DNA from: Pararhodobacter oceanensis
Lineage (GTDB): Bacteria > Pseudomonadota > Alphaproteobacteria > Rhodobacterales > Rhodobacteraceae
Direction: 5' to 3'
Assembly (NCBI RefSeq): GCF_003076755.1
Contig: NZ_QDKM01000001.1
Coordinates: forward strand, 921,696-985,695
DNA: 64,000 nt
The first letter of the stretch is position 1. Every line of letters starts with the position of its first letter. Below are positions 36,724 through 45,580 of the stretch, one piece after another. Below the pieces are notes generated by a model. That model saw only the letters and a program-made list of their open reading frames with translations, made no database searches and was not told where the DNA came from. Made by a program: the position numbers and the translations under genes.

Positions 36724-37068
36724 CTAGGCTTGCCCTGCGACCGCTTTCTCCAAGAACCGCACGACGACCTCGATCTGCTCGGCGCGTGCTTTCAGTTCGC
36801 TGATTTTCTGGCGCATGATGTCGCGGGCGAGGTCGCGGTCACAACTGCCCGCCACCGCCTCGACGATGCTGCGCAGGTCGGCCACCGACATGCCCGCCTC
36901 ACGGGCGCCGGTAAAGAACTCCAACCAGATCAGATTATCCTCGGCATAGTCGCGGTAGTTGTTGGTCGCGTTCTGGCCGGCCACCGATGTGATCAGCCCG
37001 TTGCGCTCATAAAAGCGGATGGTGTCGCGGCTGACGCCGGATTTTTCAGAAAGTTCGCCGATACGCAT
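36724..37068 (-). CDS. MerR-family transcriptional regulator
   Basis: 114 residues. N-terminal winged helix MRIGELSEKSGVSRDTIRFYER, wing RDYAEDNLIWLEFFTGAREAGMS, then a dimerisation coiled coil (~75-110). Only one cysteine (GSCDRD) lies in the effector region and there is no clear metal-binding loop, so a metal sensor such as CueR is unlikely. Divergent from the FAD oxidoreductase at 37180, which it probably controls. It ends convergent with the histidine kinase. Confidence 0.92.
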   Translation of the reverse strand: MRIGELSEKSGVSRDTIRFYERNGLITSVAGQNATNNYRDYAEDNLIWLEFFTGAREAGMSVADLRSIVEAVAGSCDRDLARDIMRQKISELKARAEQIEVVVRFLEKAVAGQA

Positions 37069-37075
37069 AATCTGC

Positions 37076-37095
37076 CCTCAAACCATGGACCGAGG
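37076..37095. promoter_or_regulatory. Candidate MerR operator
   Basis: A 20-bp dyad with outer arms CCTC/GAGG and the centre CCATGG lies 8 bp upstream of the merR start and 85 bp upstream of the oxidoreductase. MerR proteins bind such dyads within long promoter spacers, but I could not identify matching -35/-10 boxes, so the call is tentative. Confidence 0.35.
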
Positions 37096-37179
37096 TCTAT
37101 TGTTTTTTGTTCATTCACAGATTAGATGAGGCTTGAAGCAGGAAAAAGCAACCGGCGTCTCGCCAAAAGGAAGAACTCA

Positions 37180-38262
37180 ATGTCCAAACGTATCGCAATT
37201 GTGGGTGGCGGCTATGTTGGCGCCGAGCTGGCTAAGTCCTTAGAGGGCAAGGCCGATGTGACGCTGATCGAACCGCACAGCCATTTCGTACACGCGCCCG
37301 CGATGATCCGCGCGGTGGTCGATCCGCTGATTCTTGACCGCGCCTTGATCCCCTATGACAGCCTGCTCAAACAGGGCAAAATCCTGCAGGCGCGCGCCGA
37401 AAGCATCGACGCCACGGGTGTAACGCTGGAAAACGGCGAGCGAGTTGATGCGGATTACATCGTCATCGCGACCGGCTCGAACAACGCGGTGCCGTTCAAG
37501 CCCAACACTGGCGGCATCGACGCCCTGCGCGCCGACAATGCGCGTATTCACGGCATGCTAAGCAGCGCCAAAAGCGTCGCCATCGTCGGAGCGGGCGCCG
37601 TTGGCACCGAATTGGCCGGCGAGATTGCGCATTACATGCCCGAGACCAAAGTCACCCTGATTTCCAGCGAACCCTCGCTGTTTCCCGACCAGCCCAAGGC
37701 GCTTGCGCGGGGGCTTCTGCGCAAACTGCAGGCGGCAGGTGTGAACCTGGTCTTTGGTGCGAGGGCGGAAAATCTGGAGAGCCTGACAGAACCTTATGCA
37801 GGGACGCTCAGGCTATCAAATGGCGACAGTATCACCGCGGATCTGATCTTTCCCGCCGTCGGATCCCGCGCCGTGTCGGGCATTCTCGAGACCCTTCCCG
37901 GTGCGATCAAAAGCAGCGCCAACCGGATCAAAACCGACGCTTGGCTGCGCCCCTCTGATCTGCCGAATGTCTTTGCGGCAGGGGATGTTGCCGACGCGGG
38001 CGACGCGATGACCATCGTCGCCACCAGCCGGCAGTTGCCATGGCTGAGCAAACTGCTGCAGGCGCTGGTCGGCGGGGCGAAACTTGAAGACCAAAAGCCC
38101 TATAAGCCTTGGAAAAAGGCCCCGCTTCTGGTGCCGCTCGGCCCCAAGAAAGGAAACTCCTTTTTCGTGTTGTTTACCGCGGGCGATTTCTTGACCCGTT
38201 TGGTGAAGGGCAAGGATCTGTTCCTGACCCAGCGCAACAAATTCTTCGACCGCGCCTCTTGA
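37180..38262 (+). CDS. FAD-dependent NAD(P)H oxidoreductase (AIF/FSP1/NDH-2-like)
   Basis: 360 residues from the ATG at 37180 (AAAAGGAAG upstream). Two Rossmann motifs: FAD site IAIVGGGYVGAELAKSL at residue 4 and NAD(P) site VAIVGAGAVGTELAGEI near 130. The ATG motif VIATGSNNAVPFK (~100) and the C-terminal NVFAAGDVADAG (~265) are typical. Related proteins reduce quinones or act as apoptosis-inducing-factor-like oxidoreductases. No cysteine pair for disulfide reduction. Divergent from a MerR regulator, suggesting induction by an electrophile or redox signal. Confidence 0.9.
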   Translation: MSKRIAIVGGGYVGAELAKSLEGKADVTLIEPHSHFVHAPAMIRAVVDPLILDRALIPYDSLLKQGKILQARAESIDATGVTLENGERVDADYIVIATGSNNAVPFKPNTGGIDALRADNARIHGMLSSAKSVAIVGAGAVGTELAGEIAHYMPETKVTLISSEPSLFPDQPKALARGLLRKLQAAGVNLVFGARAENLESLTEPYAGTLRLSNGDSITADLIFPAVGSRAVSGILETLPGAIKSSANRIKTDAWLRPSDLPNVFAAGDVADAGDAMTIVATSRQLPWLSKLLQALVGGAKLEDQKPYKPWKKAPLLVPLGPKKGNSFFVLFTAGDFLTRLVKGKDLFLTQRNKFFDRAS

Positions 38263-38322
38263 GCGGCCCGCATTCACTGCGATCTTCGGCACCGCCCGAA
38301 GGCGTGAATGCGCCCAGACTAT

Positions 38323-38355
38323 CCGCCTCGAAACAAAGCCTGTGTTTCGAGGCGG
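38323..38355. terminator. Perfect 13-bp hairpin between convergent genes
   Basis: Arms 38323-38335 (CCGCCTCGAAACA) and 38343-38355 pair perfectly around a 7-nt loop. A smaller hairpin (CTTCGG/CCGAAG) lies just before at 38284-38301. They separate convergent genes and probably act as a bidirectional terminator, though neither is followed by a T-run. Confidence 0.5.
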
Positions 38356-38381
38356 GCAACACGTCGAGCATATAGCGCCGG

Positions 38382-40034
38382 TCACTCGATGGCGCGGCGG
38401 CTTTTGTCCGCAAAGGCAAAATAGATCTTCAGCAGAGCTAGCCCCAAGATCCCCACCGCGAGAGCCGGGCGCACGATGCCGGGCATTTGTGCCAGCGCCG
38501 CGCAGATCACCAAGAGGATCGGCAGTTGCACCAGTGTCAGCGCGCGCGCCGATATCCGGTGCCGTGCGACAATCGCCAAGAGCACCGACATCAGCGTCAG
38601 GCCGATGAACAACAATGACCACGGGCGGGTCAGGAACTGCATATAATCCGAGGAGATCGACAGCGCGCGAATCAGATTGACCTCGGCAATCCCGCCCAGC
38701 ACGACGCCCAGCACAAAGGGCGCGATCGGATAGCCAAAGCGGGTCATCAAGAAGCCGACGCCGCCAAAGGCGATCATCACCCAGACGTCATACATGCTGT
38801 TGTTAACCGTATAGGCGCCCAGCGCGCAGTAAAACAGCACCGAGGCAGCCATGATATAGATCGGCAGGCGCACGACGCGCAAAAACAGCTTCAGCGACAG
38901 CATCTGGAACACGACCATCAGCAGATGCGCCAGAATGAAGGCGACAAAGATGCCATAGGCCAGAGACGGCTCATCGGTGATAAAGCTCGGCCCCGGGATC
39001 ACATTGTGGATCACCAAAGCGGCCAGCAGCACCGCCGCCACCGCATCGCCGGGAATCCCCAGCGCCATCAGCATCAAGAGTGCCCCGCCCTGCGTCGCGT
39101 TATTGGCCGCCTCGGGCGCGATGATCCCGTCATAGGCGCCTTTGCCAAACTGGTCGGCCTCTTTCGAGTTCCGCTTGGCTTGATCATAGGCGACGATATT
39201 GCTGATCGAGGCACCAGTCGCGGGGATCACACCGACGATCAAGCCGATGGCGGTCGAGCGCACCACCGTCACCCAACGCACGATCAACTCACGGATCGCC
39301 CAGAGATGCTGAATGCGCTGCGTGGCCTTGGGCAAATCCCCTGCCAGCGTATGCCGCGCGGTGGCGGTATCGGGCATATCGCTGAGCAATTGGCTAAAGG
39401 CGAACACCCCGATCATGATCGGCAGGAAATCAAACCCTGCGTCAATCGCGCTATTGCCAAAGGTCAGGCGGGTGACGCCGTTCATCTGCTCTTCGCCGAC
39501 GCTGGCCGCCAAAAGCCCGGCGGCGGCGGCGATCAGACCCTTGAGCAACATCCCCTCGGACAGGCTGGCGGTGATCGTCAGCGCAAAGACCACCATGGCG
39601 AAATAGCCCCATGGCCCGATCTCGAGCCCGATCCGGCCCAGATACGGTGCCAGCACAATCAGCGCCAAACCGCTGAGCACGCCGCCGATACAGGACGACC
39701 AGATCCCCAGACCCAGCGCCTTGCCCTGCTCGCCCTTGCGCGCCAGTGGCAGCCCGTCAAAGGTGGTCGCCACTGAGCCGGGTGTGCCGGGAATGCCGAT
39801 CAGCATTGCCGAGACCAAGCCGCCGGACATACCACCGATGGCCACGCCGATCATCACCGCCAGCCCCTGCATCGCGCTGAGGGTGAAGGTCAACGGCAGG
39901 ATGATCACAATCGCCATCGTGGCGGAAAATCCGGGGATCGCCCCGACCACCAAACCGCCAAACACGCCCAAAGCCATCAGCGCGAAGGTCGCGGGCTGCA
40001 TGATCTCTAGAAAAGCGGTGAACAACACGTCCAT
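38382..40034 (-). CDS. tctA: Tripartite tricarboxylate transporter large permease
   Basis: 550 residues, about 12 membrane spans, with TctA signatures: GAIPGFSATMAIVIILPLTF near residue 32, GLVSAMLIGIPGTPGSVATTFDG near 71, and the second-repeat motif GVIPATGASISNIVAYDQAK near 264. Part of the TctABC secondary importer for carboxylates. Third gene of tctC-tctB-tctA. Family members import citrate, tartrate, terephthalate and other acids; the acid here is unknown. Confidence 0.94.
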   Translation of the reverse strand: MDVLFTAFLEIMQPATFALMALGVFGGLVVGAIPGFSATMAIVIILPLTFTLSAMQGLAVMIGVAIGGMSGGLVSAMLIGIPGTPGSVATTFDGLPLARKGEQGKALGLGIWSSCIGGVLSGLALIVLAPYLGRIGLEIGPWGYFAMVVFALTITASLSEGMLLKGLIAAAAGLLAASVGEEQMNGVTRLTFGNSAIDAGFDFLPIMIGVFAFSQLLSDMPDTATARHTLAGDLPKATQRIQHLWAIRELIVRWVTVVRSTAIGLIVGVIPATGASISNIVAYDQAKRNSKEADQFGKGAYDGIIAPEAANNATQGGALLMLMALGIPGDAVAAVLLAALVIHNVIPGPSFITDEPSLAYGIFVAFILAHLLMVVFQMLSLKLFLRVVRLPIYIMAASVLFYCALGAYTVNNSMYDVWVMIAFGGVGFLMTRFGYPIAPFVLGVVLGGIAEVNLIRALSISSDYMQFLTRPWSLLFIGLTLMSVLLAIVARHRISARALTLVQLPILLVICAALAQMPGIVRPALAVGILGLALLKIYFAFADKSRRAIE

Positions 40035-40089
40035 CTAGCGCATCCTCATTCGTTTTGGTGTCGCGGCACGTGGCCGGTCACGTGGCCGG

Positions 40090-40566
40090 TCACAAGGCCC
40101 AGCCGGGCAGCAAAACGCCCATGACATAGGAAAAGAAGAACGCGACCGACAGCACCGAGACCGCCGCAATCGCGGCATGCGCGGCGATGGCGCGCGGGGT
40201 TTTCGGCCCGATCACAGTGAGCAGCACGAAGACCATCAGCAGCCCCGAGACGGTGAAACCGGCAAAGGGCACCAGCAGGGCAAAACCGATGATCGCGCCA
40301 AAGACCGTAAACGGCACCAGCGCCGAACCACGCCAATCCGGTCGCGCACCGGCAGGAGAGACCTCCGAACCGACGCGCGACCGAGGGCGATATAGTCCCA
40401 ACGCCATCTGCAATAGGGCCAGAGCGGCGATGGCTCCCAAGATCATCTTGGGCCATACATCCGCTCCGACCTGAGCGAAGCCGTAATCGGCGATAAGGGT
40501 CGTTTGATAGTATAGAACCGCACACAGAAGAACTGTTGCCGCCCCCAAGAACGCCTCTCGCTTCAA
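40090..40566 (-). CDS. tctB: Tripartite tricarboxylate transporter small permease
   Basis: 158 residues with four membrane spans, typical of TctB. The start codon is TTG at 40566, supported by GAGGGAGG a few bases upstream and homology from KREAFLGAATVLL. It lies 33 bp after tctC and 55 bp before tctA. Works with TctA in the inner membrane. Confidence 0.9.
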   Translation of the reverse strand: MKREAFLGAATVLLCAVLYYQTTLIADYGFAQVGADVWPKMILGAIAALALLQMALGLYRPRSRVGSEVSPAGARPDWRGSALVPFTVFGAIIGFALLVPFAGFTVSGLLMVFVLLTVIGPKTPRAIAAHAAIAAVSVLSVAFFFSYVMGVLLPGWAL

Positions 40567-40599
40567 ATCGGCCTCCCTCGTTAATGATCTATGCCAAGA

Positions 40600-41562
40600 T
40601 CAGCCGCGCGGCTGGAAAATGCCAAGTTTGATGGCCAGCTCTTCCCAGGCTGCGGCGGTCTCTTGCCACCATGCGGTATACTCGGCGGGGGCGCGGTAGT
40701 CGACAATGGTGCCGGTGCGCTCGAAGGCGGCCTGCACCTCTTCGCTTTGCATCGCCTGTTCGATCAGCTGCGCATAATGGTCAACGATCTCGGCAGGCGT
40801 GTCTTTCGGCATCAACAGCCCACGGGTGGTGCCGACCACAAAGTCATACCCTGCTTCGCGCGCGGTGGGCACATCCGGCAGACTGTCCGAACGCTCGGTA
40901 TAGGCGTAGGTCAGCGGCACCAGCTCGTTGCCCAGATATTGCGAGGCGGTCTGTTCAGTGACCTGCGCGAACTGGATCACATTCGACAGCATCGCGGTGA
41001 CGCGCTCGGCCTCGCCGTTATAGCCGACGAGGTTCAGCTCAACGTCCAGCAGGTCCTGCAATTGCAGCGCAAAGAAGTGCGAATCCGAGCCGACGCTGAC
41101 CGCTGCGGTGATCTCGCCGGGGTGGGCCGAGGCATAATCGACAAGCTCGGAAAGCGAGTTGAAATTGTCGTTGCGGCTGGCGGCATAGATCGCCGGTTCA
41201 AAGCTGACCATCGCCACCGGCGCAAAGGCATCCCATGAGGTTTCGGTGCGGCCGGTCAGATAGCTGCTCAGCAGCGCGGCGTGGTGGAAGAACAGGGTGC
41301 AGCCATCGGGGGCGGCGTCGATCACCTCGCGGGCGGCGCGGTTGCCGCTCTGGCCGCTCAGGTTCACCACCTGCAGATGGACACCGTCCGAGACCTCGTT
41401 GATCGCATCGACAACCACGCGGGCCTGAAAATCGGTACCACCACCGGGCGGAAAGCCGACCAAGACGCGCGCGGTCGAACATTCCAGATCCACCGCCGCA
41501 AAGCCCGCGACAGGTAGTGTGCAACAGGCCAAGGCCAGCGCCGAAGATTTGAACAGATGCAT
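40600..41562 (-). CDS. tctC: Tripartite tricarboxylate transporter binding protein (Bug family)
   Basis: 320 residues. Signal peptide MHLFKSSALALACCTLPVAGF; then the Bug-family opening VLVGFPPGGGTDFQARVV, and the conserved AREVIDAAPDGCTLFFHH and SLPDVPTAREAGYDFVVGTTRG. AGGGAG precedes the ATG. Captures the substrate in the periplasm. First of the tct genes, 60 bp downstream of nadX, so likely cotranscribed with it. Confidence 0.93.
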   Translation of the reverse strand: MHLFKSSALALACCTLPVAGFAAVDLECSTARVLVGFPPGGGTDFQARVVVDAINEVSDGVHLQVVNLSGQSGNRAAREVIDAAPDGCTLFFHHAALLSSYLTGRTETSWDAFAPVAMVSFEPAIYAASRNDNFNSLSELVDYASAHPGEITAAVSVGSDSHFFALQLQDLLDVELNLVGYNGEAERVTAMLSNVIQFAQVTEQTASQYLGNELVPLTYAYTERSDSLPDVPTAREAGYDFVVGTTRGLLMPKDTPAEIVDHYAQLIEQAMQSEEVQAAFERTGTIVDYRAPAEYTAWWQETAAAWEELAIKLGIFQPRG

Positions 41563-41622
41563 ATTGAACTCCCTAGTTTTCGTTGTCGTTGTCGAATTCC
41601 GGATAGTTACGTGTCGTCCGGC

Positions 41623-42462
41623 CTATGTTCCCACCTGCAGCGGGCTGTGCAGCTTGCGCAGCAATGCAAGCACAGATTGCGCAGTGATCCGGCCCGTTTT
41701 CGGGTTCTCGGATGGGATATTCTCGATTTCCATGCTGAAATGGGCGCTGTCGGACACCACTTTGATCTGATGCGTATTGCGCTCGAGCGCGGGATCAGCC
41801 CAGATTTCCAGATGGGTGCGGTCCGGTCCGATACCGGCCAGCGACAGGGCCACGGCGACATTCAGATTGGCGGGAAACCCGACCGCGGCCTCGCGGGCCG
41901 AGCCGTCAAAGATTTTCATCGGCGCGGTGATGCCGTTGATCTCGATCCCGTGGGTTTCGAGATGCGGCGCCCCCAAGAGGCCGCGCACCGGTTTGCGGGT
42001 GATCATCCGCACCGAGTCGATCTTGCCCTGAGCCGCTGCGGCGACCGCATCGAGCCCCAAGAGCGCGCCCGAGGGCACCATAATCCGGCCAGCGTGATCG
42101 GCAGCGATTTGCAGCAGATGTTCGTTGCGGATCACCGCACCCGCCGAAAGCGCGACCACGGTTTTGCCCGCCCGCAGGAACGGCTCGGCGATATCCGCAA
42201 AATATTCTGCCGGCGCGCATTCGATCACCAGATCGGCGCGGGATTCCAGCTCTTCGATCGGCAGCACTTCGGGCGGGGTTTTGAAACCAGCGACCCGCGC
42301 GGCGGCCGCGTCGCGATCGCGCGCGGAGACGGCGGTCAATTGGTAGCCATCGAATCCATCATCGAAAACCTGTGCCAGCTTCAGCCCGACAGCCCCAAGA
42401 CTGGCAATCGCCACCCGCGTCACCGCTGGTTTTGACCCTGCCATGCGTTTATGTCCCAGCAT
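41623..42462 (-). CDS. nadX: L-aspartate dehydrogenase family protein
   Basis: 279 residues from the ATG at 42462 (GGAG six bases upstream). N-terminal Rossmann segment VTRVAIASLGAVGLKLAQVF; then SRADLVIECAPAEYFADIA, AGAVIRNEHLLQIA and MVPSGALLGLDAVAAAAQG, which match the aspartate dehydrogenase (DUF108) family; C-terminal catalytic domain with GFPANLNVAVALSLAGIGPDRT. Interconverts aspartate and iminoaspartate/oxaloacetate with NAD(P). Here it sits before a TctCBA importer rather than NAD synthesis genes, so a catabolic role on aspartate or an analogue is more likely. Confidence 0.9.
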   Translation of the reverse strand: MLGHKRMAGSKPAVTRVAIASLGAVGLKLAQVFDDGFDGYQLTAVSARDRDAAAARVAGFKTPPEVLPIEELESRADLVIECAPAEYFADIAEPFLRAGKTVVALSAGAVIRNEHLLQIAADHAGRIMVPSGALLGLDAVAAAAQGKIDSVRMITRKPVRGLLGAPHLETHGIEINGITAPMKIFDGSAREAAVGFPANLNVAVALSLAGIGPDRTHLEIWADPALERNTHQIKVVSDSAHFSMEIENIPSENPKTGRITAQSVLALLRKLHSPLQVGT

Positions 42463-42673
42463 GCCCACTCCTCATAGAATACGCCCCGTTATCTGCGGGG
42501 CTGAATTGGATCAACGTCACTTCGCTTCCATGCTGTGTGTCAGGTCTCCAACTGCAGCCAACTGGATCGAAAAGAGCCAAACCGGCTGTTTCAACGTGGT
42601 CAAAAGGTAGGGTGAAAGCTGTGGCGATCACAAACGACATTAACGCAGTGATGGATAATATTTTGTAATACAT
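42449..42673 (-). CDS. Possible small exported protein upstream of nadX
   Basis: An open frame of 74 codons from the ATG at 42673 (MYYKILSITALMSFVIATAF, a plausible signal or membrane segment). It overlaps the nadX start by 14 bp and lies on the same strand, so coupling is possible. It has no recognised domain and a poor ribosome-binding site, and the region is AT-richer than its neighbours. The frame continues open upstream to 42835. The rest of the gap up to 42875 shows nothing else. Could be chance. Confidence 0.3.
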   Translation of the reverse strand: MYYKILSITALMSFVIATAFTLPFDHVETAGLALFDPVGCSWRPDTQHGSEVTLIQFSPADNGAYSMRSGHAGT

Positions 42674-42875
42674 ATGTAGCCCAGTTTGCGAGACAAAGGC
42701 CAGCCATGCGGCACCCGCGAGCAGGCCGGGCGGCGTCGCAGAGGTGGCGCGCAACCTCAACGGGATCGTTGCTAAAAAGATAAGCTGTTGGCGAAGGATG
42801 GTGGCTGCTTGCAGCTCAAAAATCGCGCAATGCAAGAGAGCCGCCCCAGGGCCGAAGACAGCGTGAGGGCGCCGG

Positions 42876-43820
42876 TCAGTCGCGCTGCGCGTTGCCGAGA
42901 ATCCACTCGCGGAAAATCTTGGTTTTCTTTTGTTTCCAACCGCTTTTGCGCCCGATCAGGTAATAGGCACCGGCACTCTGGATTTTATCCGGTAGCGCCC
43001 TCAGCAAGAGGCCCGAGCGCAGATCCGCCTCGGCCAGAATCTCGGGCACTAGGGCAATACCGCGCCCCTCGATGGCGGCCTGCAGCGACAGAAAGAAATG
43101 CCCGTATGACGGCCCGTCCTGCGGTGGCGGCGCCTGCCAGCCGAGTGCGGCAAGATAGTCCGCCCATGCATTCTGCCGCGTCGCCATATGGATCAAATCG
43201 GCACCCTGCAGGTCATATACATTGGTGATCGGCCCGCGCCGTTCCAGATATGCGGGGGCGGCAACGGCGATCATCTCGTCGGGAAAAAGCTCTTGATAGA
43301 CCAAGGGTTCGCCGCCGCGCACCATCAATAGATCAATGCCGACTTGCGACAGATTGCTGTCCTGCGGCACCGTGGTGCCGACGCGGATTGCCAGATCCAC
43401 CTCCGCCCGCTCGAAATCCACCGGCGCAATTGTATTGACCAGATGCACCTCGATTTCAGGATAAAGCTCGGAGAAATCCAGCAGCCGCGGCATCAGCCAT
43501 TTCACCGAAAACGTCGGCAGAACCGAGACTGTGAGCACACCGCTGCCCTTGTTGCCCCAGACCTGATTCGAGGCCACTTCGAGCTGATGAAACGCTTCGC
43601 GCACCTGCGGAAACAGCCGCGCACCGGCATCGGTAAGCTCTACCGCGCGGGTCAGCCGGTTGAACAGCGCGGTGCCATAGTCATCCTCGAGAATCTTGAT
43701 CTGCCGCGAAACCGCCGCCTGTGTGACGTGCAATTCCTCGGCCGCCAGTGAGAAACTCAGGTGCCGCGCCGCCGCCTCGAAAGTGCGTAGGGCGTTGAGT
43801 GAAGGGAACCGCCGTTTCAT
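42876..43820 (-). CDS. LysR-family regulator (GcvA-like)
   Basis: 314 residues. N-terminal winged helix FPSLNALRTFEAAARHLSFSLAAEELHVTQAAVSRQI (residues ~5-41); periplasmic-binding-like effector domain ~95-300 (DLAIRVGTTVPQDSNL). The opening resembles GcvA-type regulators of amino-acid metabolism. It lies between ridA and nadX on the same strand, 70 bp after ridA, so it can regulate either the aminotransferase/RidA genes or the downstream nadX-tct genes. Confidence 0.92.
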   Translation of the reverse strand: MKRRFPSLNALRTFEAAARHLSFSLAAEELHVTQAAVSRQIKILEDDYGTALFNRLTRAVELTDAGARLFPQVREAFHQLEVASNQVWGNKGSGVLTVSVLPTFSVKWLMPRLLDFSELYPEIEVHLVNTIAPVDFERAEVDLAIRVGTTVPQDSNLSQVGIDLLMVRGGEPLVYQELFPDEMIAVAAPAYLERRGPITNVYDLQGADLIHMATRQNAWADYLAALGWQAPPPQDGPSYGHFFLSLQAAIEGRGIALVPEILAEADLRSGLLLRALPDKIQSAGAYYLIGRKSGWKQKKTKIFREWILGNAQRD

Positions 43821-43890
43821 CGCCCCGCCCCGTGATGAATAACTTTTGCTGGGTCAGTCTAGCGGGTTCACAGGTGTTTTCAAGGCGTCG

Positions 43891-44337
43891 TTAACGCTGT
43901 ATCTCGCCCGCCGCAACTGCAGCGACGAGGTTGATCTCGATCGGTGCATTCGAGGGCAAGGTCGCGACGCCAAGCGCCGTGCGGCTGCCGATACCGGCCT
44001 CGCCAAACGCCGCGCGCAGGGCCTCTGACGCGAAATCGGCAAGGCGGCTATGGGCGCTGAAACCGGCGTCAGCATTCACAAAGACATTGAGTTGCAACAC
44101 CAGTGCGACACGCTCCCCTTCGCGCAGCTGGGCCTGCACGGCCCAGATCGCGTTTTGCACCGAGATTTCAACCGGTTCGCGGTAGCTTTCAACCGGCTGG
44201 TCAGCGCGCACCCTGCCCTCATGCAGCAAGACCCCGTCACGGCGCGGGGTGAACCCCGAGGTATAGATCGTGTCGCCGTGGCGGATGGCTGGCAGGTAAA
44301 GCCCCTGCGGCACCGGACGGGGCAGGCTTTGGCTCAT
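43891..44337 (-). CDS. RidA-family protein (catalytic arginine present)
   Basis: 148 residues. GDTIYTSGFTPRRDGVL near residue 20 and the C-terminal GSRTALGVATLPSNAPIEINLVA. The arginine in SRTALGVATLP aligns with the RidA residue needed for imine deamination; the following glutamate of classic RidA is glycine here. The start overlaps the aminotransferase stop by ATGA, indicating coupled translation. Probably clears reactive enamine/imine intermediates from the PLP enzyme. Confidence 0.92.
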   Translation of the reverse strand: MSQSLPRPVPQGLYLPAIRHGDTIYTSGFTPRRDGVLLHEGRVRADQPVESYREPVEISVQNAIWAVQAQLREGERVALVLQLNVFVNADAGFSAHSRLADFASEALRAAFGEAGIGSRTALGVATLPSNAPIEINLVAAVAAGEIQR

Positions 44338-45548
44338 GCTTTATATCTTTCGATCATCTCGATGATGCGTTTGACCGCGGCGACGGCGGCCTCGTGATCC
44401 TGCGAGAAATTCAACCGGATGCTGTCGCGGGTGCCCGGGGCGAATTCCGAACCCGGCGTGACGGTGACCGCAGCCTGACGGCGCAGCAGCTGCACGAAGA
44501 CTTCGGGCGAGACGCTGAGGTCGGGCAATTTGGGGAAGACATAGCTGCCCGCCTGCGGCACCGCGACCTCGATCCCCGCCGCGCGGAACAGCGAGACCAG
44601 TTCATCGCGGATCGCCTGATGTGCGGCGATACGGGCGTCCATCCAGCCCTCGGGCTCGTTGAGCCAAGTCTCCAAAGCGGCCTGATTGTAGCCTGCTGCG
44701 CGCAAGGACACGATGGCTTGCAGACGCTCCATCCGCTCGATCAACGCGGCGGTGCCAAAGGCGACACCGAGGCGGAAACCACTCAGGGATTCGGTTTTTG
44801 ACGGCCCCATGATGGTGATCAGATTGCCCGGCGCCTGCGGATCGGCGCGCAGATGGGTATAGGATTCGCCGGTATAGAGCAGCCGCGAATACAGCTGATC
44901 GACAATCACCGTGACCCCGTAGCTCGAGGCCAGACGCGCGATCGCGGCGATATCTTGGGCGGAATAGACCACGCCGGTGGGGTTGTTCGGGGTCGAGAAG
45001 ACCAGCACTTCGGTGCCGGATTTGAACGCGGCTTCGAGTTGCGCCAGATCAGGGCCGTTATCGCTCCCCTGCCCGCCGTAGGTCAACGCCACCGGCACCA
45101 CTTCGCCACCAAAGAACACCACCAGTTTGCGGTTGGCGAAATAATCGGGCTCGACAACAGCCACTTTGGTGCCATTGGTGACGGTGGCGCCGAGGGCCAG
45201 AAACAGCGCGCCCTGCGTGCCCGGCGTGATGATCAATTCGCTGTCAGCACTCAGCGGATGACCGGTGAACTCCGCCAGCCGCGCAGCCACTTTCTCGCGG
45301 ATCGCCGCTGCGCCGCGGTATTCGGTATAGGCCTGCTGGCCGCCGACCTCGAAACCCGCCTGCCACGCCTCGGCAGAACCCGGCGTGGGCGGATGCGCGT
45401 CGACATCGCCATGCGAAAAATCGACCGGCGTGCCGTTAAACAAGCCGCCTTTCATCACGGCATCGAGGCCGGACATATCCTGCCTGACCTCCTGCCCCGG
45501 GGCGTTATCGGCGGCGAGAGCGGCAAATTTCTGATCGAGTGCGGTCAT
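44334..45548 (-). CDS. PLP-dependent class I/II aminotransferase
   Basis: 404 residues from the ATG at 45548 (CGGAG upstream; the longer frame lacks support). PLP lysine in MGPSKTESLSGFRLG (~residue 243), with NNPTGVVYS near 180 and the carboxylate-binding arginine in RDSIRLNFSQ near 378. Transfers an amino group between an amino acid and a 2-oxo acid. Between a 2-hydroxyacid dehydrogenase (33 bp upstream) and RidA (ATGA overlap), it suggests a route amino acid, 2-oxo acid, 2-hydroxy acid. Substrate unknown. Confidence 0.92.
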   Translation of the reverse strand: MTALDQKFAALAADNAPGQEVRQDMSGLDAVMKGGLFNGTPVDFSHGDVDAHPPTPGSAEAWQAGFEVGGQQAYTEYRGAAAIREKVAARLAEFTGHPLSADSELIITPGTQGALFLALGATVTNGTKVAVVEPDYFANRKLVVFFGGEVVPVALTYGGQGSDNGPDLAQLEAAFKSGTEVLVFSTPNNPTGVVYSAQDIAAIARLASSYGVTVIVDQLYSRLLYTGESYTHLRADPQAPGNLITIMGPSKTESLSGFRLGVAFGTAALIERMERLQAIVSLRAAGYNQAALETWLNEPEGWMDARIAAHQAIRDELVSLFRAAGIEVAVPQAGSYVFPKLPDLSVSPEVFVQLLRRQAAVTVTPGSEFAPGTRDSIRLNFSQDHEAAVAAVKRIIEMIERYKA

Positions 45549-45580
45549 GGGAAACTCCGTTAACTGGGGCGCGCGGCGGA

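Noticed and set aside
42449..42835. Full 128-codon version of the small frame upstream of nadX
   Set aside because: The N-terminal half looks like non-coding sequence; only the shorter 74-codon version with a hydrophobic start is worth keeping, at low confidence.
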